The notes beneath the pieces were generated by a model. That model saw nothing but the letters and a program-made list of their open reading frames with translations, was not told where the DNA came from and did not search any database. 64,000 nucleotides of DNA from RPQJ01 sp963762315. GTDB lineage: Bacteria > Pseudomonadota > Gammaproteobacteria > Steroidobacterales > Steroidobacteraceae. The stretch lies in the NCBI GenBank assembly GCA_963762315.1, contig CAVXKO010000005.1:124001-188000 (forward strand). Reading direction: 5' to 3'. Positions 1-9,118 of this stretch are shown here, one piece after another (within the stretch, counting starts at the first letter, position 1; every line of letters begins with the position of its first letter). A program made the translations under genes and the position numbers.

Positions 1-2
1 CG

Positions 3-719
3 GAGCCGAACCGCCTGTTCTACGCGATGGGGTATTTCACCGAGCCGGCGACGCTGCGCGGCACGATCTTCCTGGTGCACGAGCCGGTCGACCAGGTCGC
101 CGAGCAGCGCTCGGCCTGGATCTACAACTCCGGCGCGCGCCGCGTGCGTCGTGCGCCCGACCTCGCCTACGACGGCGTCAACGACGGCTCGGAAGGCATG
201 GTGGTGACGGACCAGGTCGACGGCTACAACGGCGCGCCCGACCGCTTCGACTGGAAGCTGCTCGGCAAGCGCGAAGTGTACGTCCCGTACAACACGTACA
301 AGCTCTCGGACAAGTCGCTCAAGTACAAGGACATCATCGGCAAGCACACGATCAACGCGGACCTCGTGCGTTACGAGCTGCATCGCGTGTGGGTGGTCGA
401 GGCGACGCTCAAGCCGGGGCAGCGTCACATCTACTCGAAGCGCACTTTCTACCTCGACGAGGACAGCTGGAGCGTGCTCGCGGAAGACGCGTACGACACG
501 CGCGGCGGTCTGTGGCGCGTCTCGCTGCACGGCCTGCTGCAATGCTACGACGCGCTGGTGCCGTGGTACCGCTTCGGCATCTACCACGACCTCAATAGCG
601 GCGCGTACCTGACGGGCGGCTACGACAACGAGATCAAGGAACCGATCCAGTTCGGCGTGAAGGCCAAGGTCGGCGACTTCAGCACGGACGCGCTGCGGCG
701 CATCGGCGGCACGCTTTAG
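3..719 (+). CDS. DUF1329 family protein, C-terminal part
   Basis: The reading frame is open at the left edge of the window, so the true N-terminus is missing. The visible 238 or so residues match the C-terminal half of DUF1329 proteins, which are periplasmic or outer-membrane-associated proteins related to the lipoprotein-sorting (LolB-like) beta-sheet fold. Recognisable stretches are the ARRVRRAPDLAYD segment, the DRFDWKLLGKREVYVPYN segment and the RTFYLDEDSW segment. In other proteobacteria these genes often sit beside DUF1302 genes and RND exporters, but that neighbourhood lies outside this window. The exact function is unknown. The gene ends just before a structured repeat. Confidence 0.85.
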   Translation, partial: EPNRLFYAMGYFTEPATLRGTIFLVHEPVDQVAEQRSAWIYNSGARRVRRAPDLAYDGVNDGSEGMVVTDQVDGYNGAPDRFDWKLLGKREVYVPYNTYKLSDKSLKYKDIIGKHTINADLVRYELHRVWVVEATLKPGQRHIYSKRTFYLDEDSWSVLAEDAYDTRGGLWRVSLHGLLQCYDALVPWYRFGIYHDLNSGAYLTGGYDNEIKEPIQFGVKAKVGDFSTDALRRIGGTL

Positions 720-803
720 CGACCGCAGTTTGCTGTCGCGTTCGGACTGCGCGTGCGCTGGCGCGCGAGCTGGCGCGTTAGCGCAGGAGAGCGGCCCTGC
801 CGC

Positions 804-900
804 GTTCGGGGTCTCTTCGTGGGGACGCCGCAAGTACGTCCATGTAGGCTCCGCACGCGCCGTCCATGGCGCGTGACGGCCCCACGAAGAGACCCCGAAC
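804..900 (+). repeat. Structured repeat, copy 1
   Basis: Perfect 21-base inverted arms (804-824 and 880-900) enclose a 55-base core (825-879). The core contains its own hairpin, CACGCGCC and GGCGCGTG around a six-base loop. The same 55-base core recurs exactly, in reverse orientation, at 1090-1144. The element starts 84 bases after the stop codon of the DUF1329 gene, where it could act as a 3'-end RNA structure. That role is inferred. Confidence 0.8.
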
Positions 901-1066
901 ACGTCAACGCCGCTCGGAGGCGCCGTCCGGCGCCGGAGTGCGCGACTCACCGTCGCGCGGTCGAGAACGCGCTGCGTTAGCGGCGCACGAGCGTGCGGGT
1001 GCACGCGTTGCCTAGCCGCGCCTGCGGCGCACCGTGCGGCGCGCGGCAATGCGCGTCCGGCGGATT

Positions 1067-1167
1067 CGAGTTCCTGTCTCGTGGCAGGGCCGTCACGCGC
1101 CATGGACGGCGCGTGCGGAGCCTACATGGACGTACTTGCGGCGTCCCTGCAACGAGACAGGAACTCG
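1067..1167 (-). repeat. Structured repeat, copy 2 (inverted)
   Basis: Inverted arms of 23 bases (1067-1089 and 1145-1167, one mismatch) enclose a 55-base core identical to that of copy 1 when read on the minus strand. The arm sequence differs from copy 1 but still pairs with itself. Its orientation relative to the minus-strand gene ending at 1272 mirrors that of copy 1 relative to the plus-strand gene ending at 719. Confidence 0.8.
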
Positions 1168-1271
1168 AGGCCGCCAATGGGACGCGTGGCTCCGCGTGCC
1201 GCCCACGCGCCCGCACCAACGGCGCAGCCAACGCGAAGCCAACTGACGCAACCGGCGCCGCGCAACGCGGC

Positions 1272-1550
1272 TCAATCGAGCCCGAGCGAAAACGCGGCTT
1301 CGATGTCCTTGCGCGAGTAGACCTTGAACGCGATCAGCGTCTCCGAGCTAGTGATGCCCGCGAGCTTGCGCATTCTCTCGCTGATCACCCGCGCGAGGTC
1401 CTCGTTCTCCTTCACCCGCACGAGGGCGACGAGGTCGTACTGGCCCGCCACGGAGAACACCTCCGTCACGCCTTCGAGGTCCGCCATCTTCTGGGCGAGT
1501 TCCGGCACCTTGTCCGTCTCCGCCTTGATCAGCACCACGGCCGTCACCAT
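1272..1550 (-). CDS. Lrp/AsnC-type ligand-binding domain protein
   Basis: This 92-residue protein consists only of the RAM/AsnC-type effector-binding domain found at the C-terminus of Lrp regulators. Typical features are MVTAVVLIKAE at the start, FSVAGQYDLVALVRV in the middle and TLIAFKVYSR near the end. There is no helix-turn-helix. Stand-alone domains of this kind form dimers or oligomers and are thought to bind amino acids or to modulate full-length Lrp proteins. It is the last gene of the minus-strand operon, 26 bases after maiA. The ligand cannot be predicted. Confidence 0.85.
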   Translation of the reverse strand: MVTAVVLIKAETDKVPELAQKMADLEGVTEVFSVAGQYDLVALVRVKENEDLARVISERMRKLAGITSSETLIAFKVYSRKDIEAAFSLGLD

Positions 1551-1576
1551 GAGCGTAGTCCTCGTTGCGTCAGGGG

Positions 1577-2227
1577 CTATTCCGCGTCGGGCTGTGCATC
1601 CGGCCGCGCGGCGGAGAACGCGGGCAGGGACTCGAGGTGGGCGCAGATGGCCACCAGTCTCGGGTACGAAGTCAGGTCGACCTTGAAGCGACGTGCGTTG
1701 TACATCTGCGGCACGAGGCACACGTCCGCGAGCGTGACCGACGATCCGTAGCAGTGCCGGCCGTCTTTCGACACCTGGCTGACGCGCTGCTCGAGCGCGC
1801 CGAACCCGCGCTGGATCCAGTGCGCGACCCAGCGATTGATGCCCGCGTCGTCCGCGCCGAACTGCGCGCGCACGTACGCCGTCACGGACAGATTGTTGAG
1901 CGGATGGATGTCGCAGGCCACCGCCAGGGCCATGCTGCGGATCGCGGCGCGATCGAGCGCGCCTCCGGGCAGCAGCGGCGGCTCGGGGTGCGTCTCCTCG
2001 AGGTACTCGCAGATCGCGAGCGACTGCGGGATCACCTGCCCGTCGTCCGCGAGCGCCGGCACGAGTCCCTGCGGGTTCACGGCGAGGTAGTCCGCCTTGC
2101 GCTGCTCGCCGCCGTCGCGCAATAGATGCGTCGGGACCGTCTCGAACGCCAGGCCCTTGTAGTGCAGCGCGATGCGCACGCGATACGCGGCCGAGCTGCG
2201 CCAATACGAATAGAGCTGCAGTGCCAT
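1577..2227 (-). CDS. maiA: Maleylacetoacetate / maleylpyruvate isomerase
   Basis: A 216-residue zeta-class glutathione S-transferase. The N-terminal thioredoxin-like domain carries the glutathione-site signature SYWRSSAAYRVRIAL (residues 7-21), and the NPQGLVPAL and QSLAICEYLEE motifs follow. The all-helical C-terminal domain includes ACDIHPLNN. The enzyme does cis-trans isomerisation of maleylacetoacetate (tyrosine or homogentisate route) or maleylpyruvate (gentisate route) with glutathione. The next gene upstream is a fumarylacetoacetate-hydrolase-family enzyme, the expected following step. No ring-cleaving dioxygenase is present here, so the pathway cannot be fixed; NagL is an equally good name. 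Confidence 0.9.
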   Translation of the reverse strand: MALQLYSYWRSSAAYRVRIALHYKGLAFETVPTHLLRDGGEQRKADYLAVNPQGLVPALADDGQVIPQSLAICEYLEETHPEPPLLPGGALDRAAIRSMALAVACDIHPLNNLSVTAYVRAQFGADDAGINRWVAHWIQRGFGALEQRVSQVSKDGRHCYGSSVTLADVCLVPQMYNARRFKVDLTSYPRLVAICAHLESLPAFSAARPDAQPDAE

Positions 2228-2238
2228 GGCGCCGCTCC

Positions 2239-2925
2239 TCAGACGATCGTCGTGCGCAGCGTGTCGAGGCCTTCGATGCCGCCGACGATGCTGTCGCCGC
2301 GCACGACGGAACCGACGCCGGCCGGCGTGCCGGTGAAGACGAGATCGCCCGGCTGCAGTTCGAAGAAGGCCGACAGCGCCGCCACGATCTCGGGGACGGT
2401 CCAGATCATTTCCGTGAGATCGCTGCGCTGCCGCGGCTCGCCGTTCACCTCGAGCCAGATCGCACCGCTCGCGAGATGGCCGACGTCGGCAGCTCGCCGA
2501 ATTGCCGTCACGGGCGCCGAATGATCGAAACCCTTCGCGACGTCCCACGGCGCGCCGGCGTTCTTCGCGGCGTGCTGCAGGTCGCGCCGCGTCAGGTCGT
2601 TGCCGACCGCGTAGCCGAACACGTGCCCGAGCGCGCCGGCGACCGGAATGTCGCGCCCGCCCCGGCCGATCGCAACGACCAGCTCGATCTCGTGGTGCAG
2701 GTTCTTCGTCTGCGACGGATACGGCACCGGCGCACCGTTCGCGACGACTGCGTCCGCGGGCTTGGAGAAAAAAATCGGCGGATCGCGCTTCGGATCGGAG
2801 CCCATCTCGCGCACGTGGTCCGCGTAATTGCGGCCCACGCAGTAGATCCGGTGCACCGGAAAGCGCTCATCGGTGCCTGCCACCTCGACGGTGGGCAGCG
2901 CAAAGGGCGGCAACACGTATTTCAT
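2239..2925 (-). CDS. Fumarylacetoacetate hydrolase family protein (probable fumarylpyruvate hydrolase)
   Basis: A 228-residue FAH-fold enzyme of the short, single-domain type. HRIYCVGRNYADHVREMG, the metal-site stretch HHEIELVVAIG, GYAVGNDLTRRDLQ and GDLVFTGTPAGVG are all diagnostic. Short family members hydrolyse fumarylpyruvate or acylpyruvates. Next to a maleylpyruvate/maleylacetoacetate isomerase, fumarylpyruvate hydrolase (NagK-like) is the likely role, but fumarylacetoacetate or another beta-diketo acid remains possible. Its start overlaps the ubiC stop by four bases (ATGA), implying translational coupling, and maiA follows after 11 bases. Confidence 0.88.
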   Translation of the reverse strand: MKYVLPPFALPTVEVAGTDERFPVHRIYCVGRNYADHVREMGSDPKRDPPIFFSKPADAVVANGAPVPYPSQTKNLHHEIELVVAIGRGGRDIPVAGALGHVFGYAVGNDLTRRDLQHAAKNAGAPWDVAKGFDHSAPVTAIRRAADVGHLASGAIWLEVNGEPRQRSDLTEMIWTVPEIVAALSAFFELQPGDLVFTGTPAGVGSVVRGDSIVGGIEGLDTLRTTIV

Positions 2926-3506
2926 GGCGCCTCCGGGCCGACCTGGCCTAGCGCGGAAAGGAACACTTCCTGGACGACGATCGGGGCGCCCGCGAGGCGG
3001 TACACCGCGCGGCGGGCCCACAGCCTCGCTCCGCCTTCCGGATTCGCCGCGAGGGCGAGTGGATGGTCCGGCGCAAGCTCGGCGTACTCCAGCGGTTCAC
3101 GCACGACTTCCGCCACTCGGCGCAGCGCTTCGCCTAGCGGCGACTCGCCGAGTTCGCGCAACCACGGATAGCGGTCCACCGTCGAGTCCGGGAACACCGA
3201 CTGCGCAAAGATCCACCTTACGCTGCCGCGCGCGAATTCGATTTCGCGCACCAGTCCCGTTTCGTCGTCGACGGAGAGCCGGGCCCGCAGCGTCGGCGGG
3301 AGCGGCGCGGCCTCGAGCCGCAACATGTGGAAGCGCGTCGCGTCACCCGCCGCGGCGCGCACCCTCGCGGTGAGCAGTCCCGGCTCGGCGAGCCACGGCA
3401 CGAGATCGGCCGGCACCCGCGCCGTGCAGCGCTCGAGGGGCACCCACGCCGCCTCGGCCAACGACGGCCGGGGGCGCAGGGATGCGGTGGCCGCGGGCGT
3501 GCTCAT
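2922..3506 (-). CDS. ubiC: Chorismate pyruvate-lyase family protein
   Basis: A 194-residue protein of the UbiC fold. Supporting stretches are the WLAEPGLLTARVRAAAG region, GSVRWIFAQSVFPDSTV, the LGESPLGEAL turn and the conserved end LWARRAVYRLAGAPIVVQEV. UbiC removes pyruvate from chorismate to give 4-hydroxybenzoate, the first step of ubiquinone synthesis. No ubiA lies next to it. Instead it is sandwiched between an acyl-CoA dehydrogenase gene (10 bases upstream) and the FAH-family gene (four-base overlap). A ubiquinone role is most likely, but the catabolic setting leaves room for another aromatic-acid substrate. Confidence 0.8.
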   Translation of the reverse strand: MSTPAATASLRPRPSLAEAAWVPLERCTARVPADLVPWLAEPGLLTARVRAAAGDATRFHMLRLEAAPLPPTLRARLSVDDETGLVREIEFARGSVRWIFAQSVFPDSTVDRYPWLRELGESPLGEALRRVAEVVREPLEYAELAPDHPLALAANPEGGARLWARRAVYRLAGAPIVVQEVFLSALGQVGPEAP

Positions 3507-3516
3507 CGCACGCTGC

Positions 3517-5306
3517 TCAGTAGTTCTCGGCCGCGAGCGCCATGATCGTGCTGCTGCCCGCCCGCACGGCCGCGCCGTGGGCGAACGCGCGCGGCATGAC
3601 CTGCTCGGCATAGAACCTCGCCATCAGCACCTGCGTCTGGAGGAACACGCGATCGGCGCCCGGCGCGCCGAGCTCCGCGGCCGCCGCAAGCGCGCCGCGC
3701 GCGAGCTGCCAGCCGCCGATCACGGTGCCGAGCAACATCAGGTAATTGAAGGCGGCGGAGCTGACGAGCTCGGGATCCTTCTTCTCGCCGGTGAGCAGGT
3801 ACGAAGAGCAGAGCACCACCTCGTCGAGGCTCTTCGCGAGGGCCTGGCGCACGGTCGCGAACTCCTCGCCCGCGTTGGCCAGGCGCGCATCCTGCTCGCG
3901 CATCTCCGAGACGAAGGCCGACACGGTGGCGCCGCCGTCGCGCATCAGCTTGCGGCCGACGAGGTCGATCGCCTGGATCGCGTTGGTGCCTTCGTAGATC
4001 GAGGCGATGCGCACGTCGCGATAGAACTGTGCGGCGCCGGTCTCCTCGACGTAACCCATGCCGCCGTGCACCTGCACGCCGAGCGAAGTGACTTCCTGCC
4101 CGACCTCCGTCGGCCACGCCTTCGCGATCGGCGTCATCAGCTCGGCGCGCGCCTGCCAGACCGTGGCCGCTTCGGCGTCGGCGCCGTGGTTGCCACGATC
4201 GAGGCAGCTCGCCGTGTAATACGTGATCGCCCGCGACGCCTGCGTCAGCGAGCGCATCAGCATCAGCGTGCGGCGGATGTCCGGATGGCGAATGATCGGG
4301 ACGACGCCCTTCTCGCCGGGCGCACGCCCCTGCTTGCGATCGCGCGCATAGGTCACGGCCAGCTGGTAGGCGCGATCGGAGCAGGCCCACGCCCTGCGCG
4401 CCCACGCCGAGACGCATGTAGTTCATCATCGTGAACATCGCGGCGAGGCCTTCGTTCAGCTTGCCGACGAGGCACGCCCTCGGCGCCGCCGTTGTCGCCG
4501 AACGCCAGCACCGCGGTGGGGCTCGCATGGATGCCGAGCTTGTGCTCGACCGACACCGGGAACACGTCGTTGCGCTCGCCGGGCGAGCCGTCGGCATTGA
4601 TCTTGAATTTCGGCACGAGGAACAGCGAGATGCCCTTCGTTCCCGGCGGTGCGTCCGGCAGCCGCGCGAGCACGAGGTGCACGATGTTCTCGGTCATGGG
4701 GTGGTCGCCCCACGTGATGTAGATCTTGCGGCCGGTGATGAGGTAGCGGCCGTCCGCCGTGGGCTGCGCCTTCGTGGTGAGCGTCGAGAGGTCGGAGCCG
4801 GCCTGCGGCTCGGTGAGGCACATCGTGCCCGTCCAATGCCCGCTGATCAGCTTCTCGAGGTAAGTCTGCTTGATCTCGTCGGTGGCATGACGGTCGATGG
4901 CCAGGATCGCGCCTTGCGACAGTTCCGGGCAGAGCGAAAAGGCGACGTTCGCCGCGGCCCACATCTCATCGCAGGCGAGCGAGACCGTCTTCGGCAGGCC
5001 CTGCCCGCCGAAGTCCGGGTTCGATGCGATGCCGGGCCAGCCGCCTTCGCAGAACTTCTCGTACGCGGCGGTGAACTCGGCCGGCACCTGCACGGCCTGG
5101 TCGACCACCTGCACGCCCTGCTGGTCGCCGATCCAGTTGGTCGGCGCGAGCACGCCCGAGGCGAAGCGACCCGCTTCCTCCAGCACGGCGGTCGCCATGT
5201 CGAGGTCCACCGCGCTGAAATCCGGCAAAGCGACGACGTCCTTGAATTCCGCGAGGTGCTCGATCGTGAAGCGCATCTGCTTCAGGGGCGCCAGGTAGTC
5301 GGCCAT
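3517..5306 (-). pseudogene. Acyl-CoA dehydrogenase, two frameshifts
   Basis: The encoded product is a four-part acyl-CoA dehydrogenase of about 595 residues, of the DmdC/FadE-like class with the extra C-terminal domain. It starts MADYLAPLKQMRFTIEHLAE, shows the FAD/substrate stretch TGTMCLTEPQAGSDLS and the GRKIYITWGDH segment, then QVHGGMGYVEETGAAQFYRD and IYEGTNAIQAIDLVGRK. The frame changes twice: near 4475 (one extra base after the NGGAEG codons) and near 4386-4388 (an extra C in a CCC run). Removing both bases restores a single frame of 596 codons. All regions stay conserved, so either the sequence is wrong here or inactivation is very recent. It heads the minus-strand operon. Confidence 0.8.
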
Positions 5307-5422
5307 CGTTCTGCTCCGGTTTTGTGCTGTGCAACAATTCTGCCCTGCCGGGACCGTCGGCGCCATTGCGGAAATGGCCGCTGCCGACCCGGGTACAATC
5401 CCACTCCCACCCCGAGGTTCGG

Positions 5423-5877
5423 ATGAGCATCTGGTTTCGCCCCTATACGCTGGAAGAGCTCCAGCGCCTGAACGCCGTCACCATGGCCGAGCACCTGGAC
5501 ATCCGTTTCACCGAACTGGGGACGGACTACCTTCGCGCGACGATGCCGGTGGACGAGCGCACCCGCCAGCCATTCGGCCTGCTGCACGGGGGCGCCTCGG
5601 TGACGCTCGCCGAGACGCTGGGCAGCGTCGCCTCGAATTGCTGCGTGGACAGTCCGCCGATTCTACTGCGTCGGGCAGGAAATCAACGCCAACCACATCC
5701 GCTCGGCCCGCAGCGGGCCGGGTGACCGGCACGGCGCGCCCGATGCACCTCGGCAGCCGCTCGCAAGTCTGGGATATCCGGATCGAGGACGACCAGGGCC
5801 GGCTCACCTGCGTGTCGAGGCTGACGATGTCCGTGCTGGAAAGCCGGCCGGCCGCGACCGGCGGGGCCACGGCATGA
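5423..5877 (+). pseudogene. Hotdog-fold thioesterase (PaaI-like), two frameshifts
   Basis: It encodes a hotdog-fold acyl-CoA thioesterase of about 150 residues. The N-terminal part has TMAEHLDIRFTELGTDYL and the active-site segment RQPFGLLHGGASVTLAETLG. The middle (FYCVGQEINANHIRSARSG) and the end (GTARPMHLGSRSQVWDIRI) lie in two other frames. One extra C near 5653-5660 and one extra C near 5715-5721 account for both changes; without them the gene is 151 codons with no stop. Its stop overlaps the lptM start (ATGA). The likely substrate is an aromatic or 1,4-dihydroxy-2-naphthoyl-type CoA ester, but this cannot be settled from the sequence. Confidence 0.78.
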
Positions 5878-6107
5878 GCGCGAAGCCAGGATCCTTGCTC
5901 GCCTGGATCGCAGCCCTGTCCCTGGGCATCGCTCTGGCGGGCTGCGGCCTCAAGGGCGCGCTGTCGCTGCCCGAGAAGTCCGGCAACGTAGTGATCCGGG
6001 GAGGGTCGACGGCGACCGCACCGGCGACGGAGACCAAGGTCCCGCCGGCTCCGCAGAAGATGCCGCCTCCCGACCTGCCGCATTCCAACGCCGGCTCGTC
6101 GCGGTGA
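5874..6107 (+). CDS. lptM: LptM-like small lipoprotein
   Basis: A 77-residue protein with a lipoprotein signal peptide ending in the lipobox LAGC, followed at once by the hallmark GLKGALSLPEKS, which corresponds to CGLKGPLYLP in YifL/LptM. The rest is a proline- and alanine-rich tail. LptM helps the outer-membrane LPS translocon LptD-LptE reach its native disulfide pattern. In many gammaproteobacteria the gene precedes lysA; here it is squeezed between a thioesterase gene and polA, overlapping both by four bases (ATGA and GTGA). Confidence 0.85.
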   Translation: MSAKPGSLLAWIAALSLGIALAGCGLKGALSLPEKSGNVVIRGGSTATAPATETKVPPAPQKMPPPDLPHSNAGSSR

Positions 6108-8960
6108 TCGCAGCGCGAAAACTGGTGCTGGTGGACGGCTCGTCGTACCTCTACCGGGCCTTTCACGCGCTACCGCCGCTGTCGAACTCGAAAGGAGAGC
6201 CGACCGGCGCGGTGCTCGGCGTGCTCAACATGCTGCTCAAGCTGGTCAAGGAGCAGGACCCCGCGCTGATCGGCGTGGTGTTCGACGCGCCCGGCAAGAC
6301 GTTCCGCGACGAACTGTTCGCCGAGTACAAGGCGCACCGCCCACCGATGCCCGAGGACCTGCGCGCGCAGGTGCAGCCGCTGATCGACGCGGTGCAGGCG
6401 CTCGGCTTGCCGCTGCTGCGAATCGAGGGCGTCGAGGCCGACGACGTGATCGGCACGCTCGCGCAGCGCGCGGCCGCCGCGGGCCTCGACGTGCTGATCT
6501 CGACCGGCGACAAGGACATGGCGCAGCTGGTGGGCGAGCGCATCACGCTCGTCAACACGATGACCAACTCGTCGCTGGATCGCGAAGGCGTGAAGGTGAA
6601 GTTCGACGTCTATCCCGAGCAGATCGTCGATTACCTGGCGCTCGTCGGCGATTCGTCCGACAACATCCCGGGCGTGCCGAAGGTGGGACCGAAGACCGCG
6701 GCGAAGTGGCTCAACCAGTACACCACGCTCGACAACCTCGTCGCCCACCAGGACGAGATCGAGGGCAAGGTCGGCGAGAGCCTGCGCGCAAGCCAGTCGG
6801 ACCTCGCGCTGTCGCGGCAGCTGGCGACGATCGACTGCGCGCTCGACCTGCCGCTGCAACCCGGGCAACTCTTGCGCGGCGCACCGGATACGGAAAGGCT
6901 GCGCGAGATCTATACGCGGCTCGAATTGCGCGCGCTGCTGCGGCAACTGCCCTCACCCCAACCCTCTCCCGCCGGGGCGGGAGAGGGAGCCGGATCACCT
7001 CTCCCGTCAGCGGGTGAACGGGTCACCTCGGCGTGGAGCCGGATCACCTCTCCCGCTTGCGGGAGAGGTCGGGCGCAGCCCGGGTGAGGGATCTTCCTCC
7101 GGACCCTCACCCGGCGATTCGCCGACCTCTCCCACTGAAGCGGGAGAGGTGGAGAAATACTACGACTGCGTCCTGACCGAGGCGCAGTTCGCGCACTGGC
7201 TGAAGGAACTGAAGCACGCCGAGCTGATCGCGTTCGACACCGAGACCACGTCGCTCGACTACATGCAGGCCGAGATCGTCGGCGTCTCGTTCTGCGTCAA
7301 GCCGGGTCACGCGGCGTACGTCCCCCTCGCGCACACGTATGCCGGCGCGCCGGAGCAACTCAACCGCGAGGATGTGCTCGGGCGCCTGAAGCCGCTGCTC
7401 GAAGACCCGAAGCACGCCAAGCTCGGCCACCACCTCAAGTACGACGCGCACGTGCTGCGCAACCACGGCATCGAGCTGCGCGGCATGAAGTTCGACTCGA
7501 TGCTCGAGTCGTACGTGCTCAACAGCACGGCGACGCGGCACGACCTCGACTCGACGGCGCTCAAGTACCTCGGCGTCCACACGATTCATTACGAGGACGT
7601 CGCCGGCAAGGGCGCGAAGCAGCTCTCGTTCAACGACGTGCCGGTGGACAAGGCCGCGGAGTATTCGGCCGAGGATTCGGACGTGGCCCTGCGACTGCAC
7701 CGCACGCTGTGGCCGCGGATCGAAGCCGTGCCGGCCCTCGCGAAGCTCTACGAGGAAGTGGAGCAGCCACTGGTGCCGGTTCTGCTCGACATGGAGCATC
7801 TCGGCGTCCTGATCGACGTGAACATGCTGCGCAAGCAGAGCCAGGAGCTGGCGAAGAGCCTCGTCGAGCTCGAACGGCGCGCGCACGAAGTGGCGGGGCA
7901 GTCGTTCAACGTCGACTCGCCGAAGCAACTGCAGGAAGTGCTGTTCGGCAAGCTCGGCCTGCCGGTGAAGCGCAAGACGGCGACCGGGCAGCCCTCCACC
8001 GCCGAAGACGTGCTCGAGGAACTTGCGGACGAGTACGAACTGCCGCGCGTCATCCTCGAGTACCGCGGCCTCGCGAAGCTGCGCTCGACGTACACGGAGA
8101 AGCTGCCGGGCCAGGTGGACCCGCGCACGGGCCGCGTGCACACCTCGTATCACCAGGCCGTGGCCGCCACGGGCCGGCTCTCGTCCACGGATCCGAACCT
8201 GCAGAACATCCCGATCCGCACGCCGGAAGGCCGCCGCATCCGGCAGGCGTTCGTGGCGCCGCCGGGCCACGTGCTCATGGCGGCGGACTACTCGCAGATC
8301 GAGTTGCGCATCATGGCCCACCTCTCTGGCGACACGGGCCTGCTGAAGGCGTTTGCCGAGGATCGCGACATTCACCAGGCGACGGCGGCCGAAGTGTTCG
8401 GGACGCCGCCGGGCCAGGTGACGAGCGACCAGCGCCGCGCCGCGAAGGCGATCAACTTCGGACTCATCTACGGCATGTCGGCGTTCGGACTGGCGCGACA
8501 GCTCGGCATCGAGCGCGGCGCGGCGCAGACCTACGTCGATCTCTATTTCGCGCGCTATCCGGGTGTGAAGCGCTACATGGACGAGACGCGCGCGATGGCC
8601 CGCGAGCAAGGATTCGTCGAGACGGTCTTCGGCCGTCGCCTCTACCTGCCCGACATCCGCTCGCCGAACGCGCAGATGCGCCAGTACGCTGAGCGCAGCG
8701 CCATCAATGCGCCGATGCAGGGCACGGCGGCGGACATCATCAAGCGCGCGATGATCACGGTGCACGAATGGCTCGGCCGCACGAAGCACGGTGCGCGGCT
8801 CGTCATGCAGGTGCACGATGAACTCGTGCTGGAGGTTCCTGAAGACATGGTCGACAAGGTTCGCGCCGGACTCGAGGAACGCATGTCGGAAGGCGCGAAA
8901 CTGCGCGTGCCGCTCAAGGTGGAAACCGGCGTCGGCGCCAACTGGGACGAGGCGCACTGA
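6104..8960 (+). CDS. polA: DNA polymerase I, linker invaded by palindromic repeats and frame-shifted
   Basis: All three Pol I domains are present. The 5' nuclease starts at a GTG (6104) with KLVLVDGSSYLYRAFHALPP and contains VGDSSDNIPGVPKVGPKTA. The proofreading domain keeps its acidic residues (AFDTETTSLDY, YSAEDSDVALRLH). The polymerase domain has DPNLQNIPIRTPEGRRIRQ, DYSQIELRIMAHLSGD, RRAAKAINFGLIYGMSAFG and QVHDELVLEV. Between nuclease and proofreading domains, bases 6950-7149 consist of palindromic repeats, and the frame changes there: the upstream frame stops at 7085-7087 and the downstream frame is open from before a GTG at 7014. Removing one base gives 951 residues, close to the E. 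coli length of 928. Either one protein with a repeat-derived linker or two separate polypeptides is possible. Confidence 0.85.
6950..7149. repeat. Palindromic repeat cluster inside polA
   Basis: At least four units of the CCTCTCCCGC...GCGGGAGAGG palindrome and their CCCTCACCC/GGGTGAGGG companions lie head-to-tail and head-to-head here. They are the same family as the intergenic clusters elsewhere in the window. Translated, they give the SPLPLAGEVGRSPGEG-type peptides commonly seen when this repeat lands in genes. Confidence 0.85.
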
Positions 8961-8973
8961 GCGGATCCCAGCC

Positions 8974-9026
8974 CGGGAATCAGAGGGATTCGCTTTCAGG
9001 TAGGCATTGTTGACGACTGTTGCGGC
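8974..9026 (+). repeat. Upstream segment duplicated before OMP copies 1 and 2
   Basis: The segment beginning GGGAATCAGAGGGATTCG and running through TAGGCATTG to TGTTGCGGC closely resembles 9738-9790, which lies at the same relative place before the second barrel gene. This suggests that the gene was duplicated together with its leader. Confidence 0.6.
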
Positions 9027-9118
9027 GCGTCCGCAAGGGTGATCATTCCTTCACTGGGATAAATCCGTCTTCGTTGCCTTTGCGCAACACCGACACCCCA
9101 GGGTAGGAGGTTCCAATC

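Larger units (their letters stand above)
720..1271. other. Intergenic region between convergent genes, repeat-rich
   Basis: This 552-base stretch between two convergent genes shows no credible protein. Reading frames that cross it are long only because GC content is high, and they resemble no family I know. It contains two inverted copies of a structured repeat (804-900 and 1067-1167). The rest is low-complexity GC-rich DNA with many short CGCG-type palindromes. Confidence 0.7.

Noticed and set aside
993..1751. Long plus-strand reading frame of 252 codons over the repeat region
   Set aside because: It crosses the structured repeat and the opposite strand of two recognised genes; composition is Arg/Ala/His-rich as expected for a GC-rich shadow frame, with no family resemblance.
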